Origin: Undaria pinnatifida
Lineage: Eukaryota > Sar > Phaeophyceae > Laminariales > Alariaceae
Reading direction: 5' to 3'
DNA length: 64,000 nt
Assembly (NCBI GenBank): GCA_012845835.1
Contig: JABAKD010000025.1
Location: 9,987,779 to 10,051,778, forward strand
Below the pieces are notes generated by a model that was not told where the DNA came from, did not search any database, and saw only the letters and a program-made list of their open reading frames with translations. This document shows positions 51,255 to 59,309 of the stretch, piece after piece (within the stretch, counting starts at the first letter, position 1; every line of letters starts with the position of its first letter). The translations under genes were made by a program, and so were the position numbers.

Positions 51255-51660
51255 CCTCCCTTTCTCCCTGACATGTGACAACGCTTTGTGTGCATGGTTT
51301 TACCAGTTATGTACGAAGATCGGAGAGCCGCAGTCTGGTTTATTCTAAAACCGTTGCGCCAATCGACGAGGGCCGCATCAATAACGCCTTCCGAGGAGTT
51401 GACAAGCACTCGTGCAAACAAGAAGCGCGCTTCCTTTTTCGTCGAAATCGAGGGTATCCCGGACTACCGCAAAGCATCAGCCAAGGTTCAGGCAGCCGGG
51501 GGTACGAGGGGGGAACCACCATAGGCGGGCTGCCTTCGCAAGACGTGGATCCGAGTATTGCGAGACCGTCAGCATCGCTGTCTTCTCTTCCGATTTTGAC
51601 CGAGAGCGGGACCATGACATACCCCAAGGTTATGATTGACGTTCTTGAATGAAAAAAAAG
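51255..51660. other. Overlapping open frames of unknown significance
   Basis: All three + frames and one minus frame are open for 70-150 codons here. Protein-like pieces are FVEIEGIPDYRKASAKVQAA in one + frame and PSASLSSLPILTESGTMTYP with KVMIDVLE-stop in another, so a single frame change would join them. The phrase 'ATGACATACCC(C/G)AAGGTTAT' recurs at 52464-52485. This could be a decayed coding exon, but no family is recognised. Confidence 0.25.
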
Positions 51661-51839
51661 AGAGTCGAAACTGTGGTCAGGATCTCGCGCGGCAGGGCGT
51701 TTGTTGTTGTCTTCTGACACCTCCGTGCCCGTCAATTGTTTTAGAATACAAGAAGGTATGAACATTTTGATGTCGGTAGTCGAAACGCCAAATGATGAAA
51801 CAAAAACCAAGGCTAGCCATGGCGCACGCCACGGTCAAG

Positions 51840-52130
51840 GCACATCGTTTTTTTTTTGTTGACACGTTACTTAAGAAAGCTCCTTACTGCACCGAAAAAA
51901 AGTTCCTTTTTGGTGGGGTAAAAGAGTGGTATCCGACGAAAAATCTCATCGCCCACTTAGGTGTTCAACAAAAATTATCTTTAGATATGACGAAAAGTTC
52001 AATTTTTCGCGACGATTTTTGGGTTAGGAGCCCCGTCATTCTGATTTTTGTTTTAGCCAAGAAGTGGTATGCCTTAATGTGTACCTCTATCGTAACAAAG
52101 CGTTCTATCTCGATGGGTCGTTGGCGCTGA
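51840..52130 (-). repeat. Family G fragments (inverted)
   Basis: 'CGACGATTTTTGGGTTAGGAGC', 'CCCCGTCATTCTGA' and 'GTACCTCTATCGTAAC' are the complement of the 19.7-20.05-kb unit. Confidence 0.6.
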
Positions 52131-52143
52131 AGAAATATATATC

Positions 52144-52387
52144 ACACCTCGGACAGATCATGATCTAGATCGTCTATTGATCATCTATAGTAGATCCTAT
52201 TGCTGCCGTTACGATATGTGGTGCGGTGGATCTGTATACGTGGTGTACAGATCCAACCCCGGAAGCATGTACGAGACCATGCAGATCGTACGGCTCCCAC
52301 CCGGCAATATGAGCTAGACCATACAGATCATACAGACCTTCCCTACAATATCATATATCTAGATCATCAAGTGATTTGTCGGTGATA
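52144..52387 (-). mobile_element. GATC-rich MITE, copy 4 (inverted)
   Basis: Begins CACACCTCGGACAGATCATG and ends with the complement of 'CATATCACCGACAAATCAC'. The entire interior is the reverse of copy 1. Confidence 0.7.
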
Positions 52388-52714
52388 TGTTTGACGTGTG
52401 CATGCATAGTAGTTGAAAAATACACGTCAGCTGTGAGATCGATTATTTCGTCGAAGCGTTGTGTGTGGATGATGACATACCCGAAGGTTATCGATCATTT
52501 TCGTGTACATTTTCGACAGACGCCTCAGATGTTCTCCAAATATTTTGATGCTTTTTCAGGTTTACGGGTATTACATGCACGTGAAAGGATTTCGGGTATT
52601 GAGACCGCGTGTACTGCCGGTACTCGCACTAGTCTGGGTGGATACTGTCAGCCAGCATTTTGGTGTTCTGCTCTGGGGATACTGCCAATAATTATAGTAC
52701 TTTGGCCGTTAGTA

Positions 52715-53010
52715 CTCATACTGCGAGTACTCGCAGTGCTGAGTATTCCCGTACTGCGTGTACTCGCAGTACTGAGTACTTGCAGTACTGAGTACTCGCG
52801 GTACTGAGTGTTCTCGTATTTCGAGCACTTGCAGTGCTGAGTACTCTCAAAATGCGAGTACTCGCAGTCCTGAGTATTCTCATACTGCGTGTTCTCGCAG
52901 TACTGAGTGCTCGCAGTACTTCTCATACTTCGAACACTCGCAGTGCTGAGTACTTTCATTCTGCGGGCACTCGCAGAACCGAGTACTCTCAATACGCCCA
53001 GTATACTCTG
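52715..53010. repeat. GAGTACTC/CAGTACTG palindromic minisatellite
   Basis: Units built from GAGTACTCGCAGTACTGAGT, with 'TCATACTGCG' or 'CGTATTTCGAGCACTTGCAG' variants, repeat about eight times with a period of 30-45 bp. The words GAGTACTC, AGTACT and CAGTACTG are self-complementary. Frames through it are by-products. Confidence 0.85.
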
Positions 53011-53169
53011 GAGTATGGCGTATACTGGGAGCAACTGAGGAACCTTTTGTATGGCCTGTCTTCCGACCTTTGCCCTTTTATAGCTGTCCGAAATCCCACG
53101 CTCTTTCTGGGTAGAATGTCCCCAAAAACTGGGTTTCGTAGTTTCCGTTTGCATCATTTAAGACTGAAC

Positions 53170-53350
53170 GTCTTCGCATCACCCTGTTGAGCCTGGTAGT
53201 GGAGTAGCAGGTAGCACTAAGGGGAGTTGCCGATCTTCATGCTTCATCAGGATATACACATCCCGTAACACGCGCGATCGGAGCATCAGGCACAGCTTTG
53301 CGAAAATCACCTTCGACAAAACCCTCGATTTCATAGCTGTAATGTATTTG
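53170..53350 (-). repeat. Dispersed repeat family A, copy 14
   Basis: 'GCATCACCCTGTTGAGCC', 'AAGGGGAGTTGCCGATC', 'CACGCGCGATCGGAGCATC', 'GCGAAAATCACCTTCGACAAA' and 'TCATAGCTGTAATGTATTTG'. It is more diverged than most copies. Confidence 0.7.
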
Positions 53351-53547
53351 TTTGCTTTTGACGAAAAAACTTGAGTGCAGGTCTGAAATCCAACTGAAAA
53401 TACGTTCGTACAAGAGCAGAGACGATGTTCTTCGCGAACGTTCTCGGCCCTTTTATGGCCTCTCTTCCGACTTTCACCAAGGACAAAGACTTGGGGCCTA
53501 TTTATGGTAATGTTTGCACGCACATAGATCAAAGAGATTATCAATGC

Positions 53548-53584
53548 AATTGGTAGTAGTAGTAGTAGTAGTAGTAGTAGCAGC

Positions 53585-53637
<53 letters not shown>

Positions 53638-53642
53638 TAGTA
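53548..53642. repeat. (TAG)n microsatellite
   Basis: TAG triplets over about 90 bp with one CAGCAG interruption. The minus-strand polyLeu frame here is an artefact. Confidence 0.95.
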
Positions 53643-53762
53643 CGTCCACATCAATCACAACGCGCTCGTGCCAGCCGCCACTGCCCATGGGGAAAAACGA
53701 GTGGGGAGTTAGATCGAGGCTGGGGCTTCCCCGGGCGATTCTATCAACAATAATAGTTATTG

Positions 53763-54013
53763 CGGAGATCCACTGTTAACAGGGGTCATGTAATGCCTAT
53801 GGGGTCATAACTCTGTCAATTCTTCGTCGATAACGGTAAACGATAGCTTGGATTGTTCGCATAGGCCTTACGGTCACGGCGGTAAAAAAAAAAAAAAAGT
53901 ATGATGTTCTGTCCGAGATAGTGCGAATATTATGAGAAATTTCCGGTGAATTTTTTGCAACCATATATGGTGATGATGATAAGGCATTTACCCCTGCTAA
54001 CAATGGATCTCCG
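53763..54013. mobile_element. Family Z MITE, copy 3 (distinct interior)
   Basis: Ends CGGAGATCCACTGTTAACAG and, inverted, CGGAGATCCATTGTTAGCAG, nearly identical over 20 bp. The interior is unrelated to copies 1 and 2 (A-run at 53882-53897), so the ends are shared by two element types. Length 251 bp; no target duplication seen. Confidence 0.75.
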
Positions 54014-54479
54014 AAGTAGGTCAAAACAGGGACTACGCTCCGTCACCACCTTTTTTTCTGTCGTTTGGTTATTGGGGCGGGGATAGGGGTTGTCGGTGGA
54101 ACCTCAAGTCCCCATCATCCTCGCTGAGGGAGAGACGGGATTGCAATGAGAGACTCTAATTCCAACTAGTATTACCCCCTCAAAACGAGGTACGATTTTT
54201 TTGGGGTTTATTTGAGCAGTGAACATGATCACCAAGGGTTTTCTATGCTCGCTGTCGGAGGCGTTTCACGATAGGGGACCAAGGCTACGGCAACGGGGTC
54301 ACCTTAGGGGTCTCAATTTTAGTGGGTTAGGCACTGACGCGAGTGACCCCCCCCCCCCCCCTCCCCCTGCCCTGTTCTGTTGCAAATCTTACGATTTCGT
54401 GTTGTTTTTTTGTTTGTGATTTTGAAACCGCCGCCCTTGAACGGTTAGCTACGCCGCTCAAAACGACTCGCCTGTAGTT

Positions 54480-54660
54480 TTTTTTTTTTTAAATAAGGTA
54501 CAGAGTCACCCCAGCGAGTCGCTCAAACCCAGGAGGCAATAAAAGGGGGTACACAGGGGGTATAAACCCTAACCCCTCCCTATAGTGGCTAGATTCAATT
54601 TATGGATGGAGCTGTTTCTGAGTGGCAGCGCTCCTCAAATCTGAGGAGCTACCCCACGCG
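54480..54660. other. No gene; degenerate tRNA-like arm near 54610-54640
   Basis: An 11-bp T-run at 54478-54490 and a stretch 'CTGAGTGGCAGCGCTCCTC', which could be a D-arm and anticodon stem, are present. Acceptor and T arms cannot be formed. Confidence 0.25.
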
Positions 54661-54669
54661 GTTACAATA

Positions 54670-54851
54670 CAGTGGCGGGTTCCCCGATAAGGCGGTCTGA
54701 ATAAGGCGGTGTCCCGATATAATCCAGTCAAAGTCGCTTGGCGTCTGGGGAATCGCACCCATAACGTGGAGTGAATAAGGCGGCTTCCCTCTGCAAGGCG
54801 GTCGTATTGCTATCGCACACCATCGCCTTGATGGGGGACCCACCCCTACTG
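54670..54851 (+). mobile_element. Family Y pogo-like MITE (182 bp)
   Basis: Ends CAGTGGCGGGTTCCCCGATA and, inverted, CAGTAGGGGTGGGTCCCCCA. The interior holds repeated AATAAGGCGG phrases, as in many pogo/Tigger termini. TA precedes the left end, but the right flank is TG, so the duplication is not intact. A degenerate inverted copy is at 26150-26345. Confidence 0.6.
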
Positions 54852-54875
54852 TGCGGTGTTTGCGAACTACCGGCG

Positions 54876-55060
54876 TTTTTTTTTTTTTTTAATCCTCCGG
54901 CGGATGGGGGAAAATAAAGCTTAAGCTCACCACACTTCCACGTATTTTCATACGCGTCGTGTGTCGATTTGACTCAATTGCCTTCGCAACCCAGCGATAG
55001 CGTGAGCTGTCCCCATCGGCGGTCCTCGTTACTACCCTGGCGGCGCAAGCTGCTTGATTG
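54876..55060 (-). repeat. Retroposon family B, copy 8
   Basis: T-run (54877-54890), AATCCTCCGGCGGATGGGGG, 'TAAGCTTAAGCTCACCACAC', 'GAGCTGTCCCCATCGGCGG' and 'CTGGCGGCGCAAGCTGC'. Confidence 0.8.
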
Positions 55061-55500
55061 GTCAGGAGTTGTGAGGGAAATCATGTTGTAATGTTAGTAT
55101 TGAAACCGTCGAACGGAGCGATGCACTAGACCAACCCAGCCCAACGAATAGAACACAGCAGTGAATAGAAAACATGTTTTCCTCGTGTACATATTTTTTT
55201 GTTTCTATCTTTTTTGTATTTTTTTTGTACTTGTAGGGTTGGTTGGTTGGCCTTAGATTATGATGTTCGTCGGTTTCAATTAGTTTGTTTCATTTTTTCT
55301 TCCAAACCCGAATTTTTTTGAAAATCGCAAACACCCTAATGGCAGTCTACTCTAAACCTGGGCAGTGGACGCGATCATCAAGCTGCTTTTTGATTTTTAT
55401 CAAAATCGTTTTTTTGGGGGGATGCGCCAAAGAGCTCCTCAGGCGATCATTCCTCGGCGACTAAATGGCGCCACCCATATTGTAGCAAGAGTAATCTCCA
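55061..55500. other. No gene recognised
   Basis: AT-rich sequence with T-runs and 'TTGGTTGGTTGG'. The + frame 55365-55682 starts here but runs into the MITE and is not credible. Confidence 0.35.
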
Positions 55501-55606
55501 TTAACCCTTTTGACGCTAAACGCCTCCAGTACTGGAAACCCTTTTGGGGGACAAATGTACTTGAATTTAGTATAGGGAGGGATTTTTGGGCTCTGAAAGG
55601 GGTTAA
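55501..55606 (-). mobile_element. piggyBac-like MITE, complete 106-bp reference copy
   Basis: Bounded by TTAA on both sides (55501-55504 and 55603-55606). Inside, the termini are CCCTTTTGACGC and, inverted, CCCCTTTCAGAGCC. TTAA duplications with CCC termini are the signature of piggyBac-type elements. No coding capacity. Related copies are at 3654, 7219, 43925, 55835 and 57859. Confidence 0.8.
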
Positions 55607-55834
55607 GGGGGAACACTTGAATTTGAAATCGACGATTAACGGTATTGACCACACGAACGACGCAAAGCGGGCTCTTGGCTGAGGGGCGTAGGGGGGATGT
55701 TATAATACGCTATTGGGAACTGCAGCGCGAGGACTTGTACGACACGCACGTTGGATGATACTACTCATCCTGCGGCGTGCTCACGACCCGTTCTACGATA
55801 GAGACGCACTACGTTTTTTCCTGAGGTTTCCTCA

Positions 55835-55930
55835 ATTCGGGAGCCCCTTCACAACTGGAACCCCTTTTTGGGGACAATTTCACTTGAACTTGGTATGGAT
55901 AGGGATTTGGGGCTCTGAAGGGGTTAACAC
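55835..55930 (-). mobile_element. piggyBac-like MITE, copy with right end intact
   Basis: 'GGGAGCCCCTTCACAACTGG', 'AACCCCTTTTTGGGGACAAT', 'GGATAGGGATTTGGGGCTC' and TGAAGGGGTTAA at the right end. Confidence 0.7.
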
Positions 55931-56250
55931 CTCCACCAAAAACTGATTCGAAAAAAAAAAAAAAAAGTTCTACCGGATGAAGAATTCCATGGCCCAGGTA
56001 CACAAGGAGAATCATGCCGAAAAAAAAAAAATGGACGAAATTCCGACGATTTTGGGTCATTCATTTTTTTTTTTTTTTTCGCACTAGACGGTTGATGAAG
56101 CCGCACGTACGTATCGATTTTTTGCTTCGACCGCGTTTTTTTTTTTTTCAATGTCCCAAAAAGAGGCAGGGGCTGCAATTCTTTTTGGGGGGGGGAGGGG
56201 GGGGGGGGGCAAACGTTTTTCCGACGAGTTGGGGCTTCTCAAAGTGTCGA
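55930..56250. repeat. Family G fragments with long A- and T-runs
   Basis: 'CCAAAAACTGATTCGG', 'ACCGGATGAAGAATTCCATGG', 'CCGACGATTTTGGG' and a G-run at 56187-56210. Confidence 0.55.
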
Positions 56251-56334
56251 ATCATCGGCTAGTTGGTATGATCATTTTTACGAGCAGATTTGTTTTTTCG
56301 GGACTACGGTATTAGCGCATGTTAGTCTACTTAC

Positions 56335-56555
56335 CTGTATGTTGGTCAGGTTTCGCGAACACGAATGTCCCCGAGGTCATGCCTCGGGTGAGATGTTGAG
56401 CTTCCTCATGATTGGAGCTCAGGAATTTTTCTGCTGCCGCGCTGCTTGCCCAGGCAACAACCGACGTAAACAAGAGAGCAGATTCCAGAACGCCGTGGGA
56501 TGACTCGAAAGGGTTGACAGGCTCCACACTGGGGTTCGCCAAACGCACTTTGTTT
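56335..56555 (-). CDS. Candidate exon of an unidentified gene with perfect donor
   Basis: The minus strand reads NKVRLANPSVEPVNPFESSH, GVLESALLFTSVVAWASSAA, AEKFLSSNHEEAQHLTRGMT and SGTFVFAKPDQHT, then CATACAG|GTAAGTAG, a consensus splice donor at 56334 (phase 1). A possible acceptor is CCCCGCAAG at 56556-56564. The sequence is protein-like, with a short hydrophobic stretch (ALLFTSVVAWASSA). The 3' 80 bp have a diverged relative at 58145-58225 in the same orientation, so the exon belongs to a duplicated gene or a low-copy repeat. No family is recognised. Other frames of the same DNA are open too (56406-56684 - and 56412-56717 +), which lowers confidence. Confidence 0.4.
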
Positions 56556-57179
56556 CTTGCGGGGAGCAAGCGCACCACGAGGATTTTTTTTGGTATCTGT
56601 TGTCATTGGGTGCCGAACCAACGGTGCTGCCGCCGTGGCAGCGGCAGCGCAAGTTGCCACGACTCGGTAAATAACATCCCCCAAATCCTCCGCGTCGTAG
56701 CGAATAATGCACTCTGACCCCTGGTTTCATATTTGTACGGCGTTTTTCGTGGCGGGGGTACAGGCGTTATCGGTGGAACTTGAGACCCCTCTTATCCTAG
56801 CTGAGGGGGGTATGAGGCTTAAGGAGGGAGGAGGGGCATGGACCGGTGGGGGGGGAGAAGGGACGGGAGAGGATGGGAGGGAGGGGGAAGGAGCAAGAGG
56901 CGCCGCACAAAGGGGAAGAGGAGAAGGAGGCGGGGGGGTTAGAGGGGGGGGAAGGGGGGGGAAGCGCCATTCTCCGTGGGCTATGTACCAGCGTGCTATG
57001 GCTGAGAGGTGTGTTGTCGCCTGTTTGCACGCGTGAATACTGATACAACTCCAGCAGTTGTCCTGCATTGTTTTATGACCTTTTGGGGGGTTTAGATGCG
57101 ATTGTGTGTTGGTGGAAAATAAAATCACGGCAGGGGGGGGGGGATAATAGACGCCCTGCCCCCTCCCCCCCCCTTTCAG

Positions 57180-57420
57180 AGGTGCAAGAGATTCAAGTTT
57201 ACGTAGAGGTGCGCCCCGATTTGTTCCTGAGGCTCCTCGCTTGAGCTCTACAAAATGAACAAAAAAAAAGCTCTTGTGCAGAAACTAAAAATTCTGCCCG
57301 ATAAGCAATCCCATAGGAGTATATAGGTATACAGCGAAAATATGGTATATACGAGAAAAAAAAAAAAAAAAAACTGACCATTTTGGGCTAAGGAGCTCAA
57401 GCTATCCCTGTCGTGGCATG
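57180..57420. repeat. Family G fragment
   Basis: 'TTCCTGAGGCTCCTCGCTTGAG', A-run at 57257-57267, 'CCCGATAAGCAATCCCATAGG', an A-run at 57356-57373 and 'CATTTTGGGCTAAGGAGC'. The G-rich/A-rich region 56800-57180 before it (GGGGGAGGAGG types and C-runs) holds no gene. Confidence 0.5.
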
Positions 57421-57858
57421 AGCACGTTCATGCTTCATAATAAGATCAAATATGCTCTCTATAAAACCTTGGATGCAGCTCTAAGAGGGTACAGAGCTGT
57501 CAAGTTGACTTTTGTCACGCCTTGTCACAACCTACGTCGGAACGTTTCATTTTGATTTTTTTTTTCCCTTGTCTTTCATTCTTTCTTGCTTGCTTACTTG
57601 CTCCTCTTCTTGTTTTTTTTTCCCCCCACCTGCAAGAAAAAAAATGATCGGTGTGTTTGCTGGCTTGCAGATGGTTCGCCCTCGTTGTTCGGCGTGGTTG
57701 GTTTGGCATTGCATGGCCAGATTGCCTTGCTGTCTTTGCGATGTGTGCCTCTTGTCTTGCAGGTTGTTGTAACCACAGGTCTCGTCTCTCTCTCGGAGGC
57801 AGCGGCACGGGCTCTGGCTGTGCAGGATGCAAATGGGTGGACAAAATCAGTTACAACC

Positions 57859-57960
57859 CCTTCAGAGCCCCCAATCCCCTCCTTATTCTAAATCCAAGTA
57901 TTAATATTGTCCCCCCGAAGGATTTCCAGTTGTATACTGGTAGGCGTTACTGTGAAGAAC
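57859..57960 (+). mobile_element. piggyBac-like MITE, copy in + orientation
   Basis: 'AACCCCTTCAGAGCCCCCAAT', 'CCCTCCTTATTCTAAATCCAAG', 'GTCCCCCCGAAGGATTTCCAG' and 'GGTAGGCGTTA'. The left flank reads TTACAACCCC, so TTAA is not intact. Confidence 0.65.
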
Positions 57961-58144
57961 ACACGCACACATGAATTGCGACGCCTATTATGTTCGACCC
58001 TAACTGATGGCCATGGAGTAATAGCCCGTTGCGACAGGGGTTGCACTTTTTGGGCCGAACGTTTCTGACCGATTTGAGCCCCTGGACCATTGTCGAGCTA
58101 TATACCGGTTGGTAGGATAGCTGTACGAGTCGACTTGATTGAGG

Positions 58145-58330
58145 AGAGACGCTGGTCGGGTTTCACGGACGAATGTCTTCGATGTCGCCGTTCGGGTGAG
58201 ATGTTGAGGCGCTCATGTTGGGAGCGCTCGAGAGACTTGTGAACTCAGGAGCTGTTCGGAGCTACGAACGGAATCGCTTGGCTGTCCCGAAGGGCTTTTG
58301 AAATTGGGTACTCCGCTACAATTTCCCCGA
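58145..58330 (-). pseudogene. Diverged relative of the 56.3-kb exon
   Basis: The minus strand carries 'CGCCTCAACATCTCACCCGA', 'AGACATTCGTCCGTGAAACCCG' and 'ACCAG', parallel to 'GAAGCTCAACATCTCACCCG', 'GGGACATTCGTGTTCGCGAAA' and 'CCTGACCAACATACAG' at 56335-56410. The reading frame is broken relative to that exon and the GTAAGT donor is absent. Confidence 0.4.
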
Positions 58331-58449
58331 GTTGTTGTTTCCGTTTCTCCTTCCCCGTGTATTTTTTGGTGTGTTCTTGGCCATGATGTTTAACGTTTTG
58401 GCTGATCGCCAGCCCGCTCACTCGTCGCGGAAAGCTCTGATTGCTGTAA

Positions 58450-59305
58450 TTTGTGTATTTGTTTTTTTCCCGCCCGCCCCTTGTTTGTTTGGACCGTTTT
58501 TTTCTCGTGGTTTCGCTTCTCTTGATTGGGGTCGTGGTCGTGATTTTCGTGGCTACCTCCGTCGTCATCATTGGCGTCGTTGCCATCATTATCCTGGAAA
58601 CCGATGGCCCTCATCTCTGCGGCTGTCGTCGACCTCGCCGCCCTGATCATCGCCGCCATCGTCATCGTCATCGGTCATCGTCATCCGTGTCATCATCATC
58701 GACACCACCACCACCTTTGTTTGTCGGGGCAATCGTCATGATCATCCCGTCATGGTCGTCATCCTGCTATCATCGGCATCGTGCCTATCTTCGACACCGC
58801 CTCACCCTGCTTCATGGGGTCATGCATCATCATCCTCACTATCACCACCACCATGCTACTCCTGATCACCACCGCCGCCACCACCCCCCTACCCGCCCCC
58901 CCCACATAATCACCATCAATGTCACCACCACTCCCCCCTCTTATGCCTCCCCACCACCACCACCACGACCGCCACCACCCCTCCCCTCTCTCTCACCTCC
59001 TCCAATCCCCATCGCCACTTCTCCCTCCCCACCGCCATCACCGCCACCACCACTGCCTCACCACCCCTCCCCTCCTTCCCACCTCCTCCAATTCCCGTCG
59101 CCACTTCTCCCTCCCCACCGCCACTTCTGCCCCCCACCGCCGTCACCGCCACCACCACCACCTCGTCACCACCATAACCGCCCTCTTCCCCACCCCCCCC
59201 ACTTTACCCCCTCCCCAATATGCCACTCCGGTCCCCCCACCTCCCCTTGCCACCCCCTACCACCACATCTCCCACTCCGACCCCCGCTCACCACCACCAC
59301 CACCT
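58450..59305. repeat. C-rich CCACC/CATCAC low-complexity tract
   Basis: Imperfect CATC, CCACCA, CCCC and CACCAC units give a strongly C-biased + strand. A 396-codon + frame (58453-59643) crosses it with Pro/His/Ser homopolymers; only its last ~110 codons are a real exon (see the Mpv17-like gene). Confidence 0.85.
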
Positions 59306-59309
59306 CCAG

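Noticed and set aside
54605-54660. tRNA gene
   Set aside because: A D-arm-like phrase and a stem are visible, but the T arm and acceptor cannot be formed.
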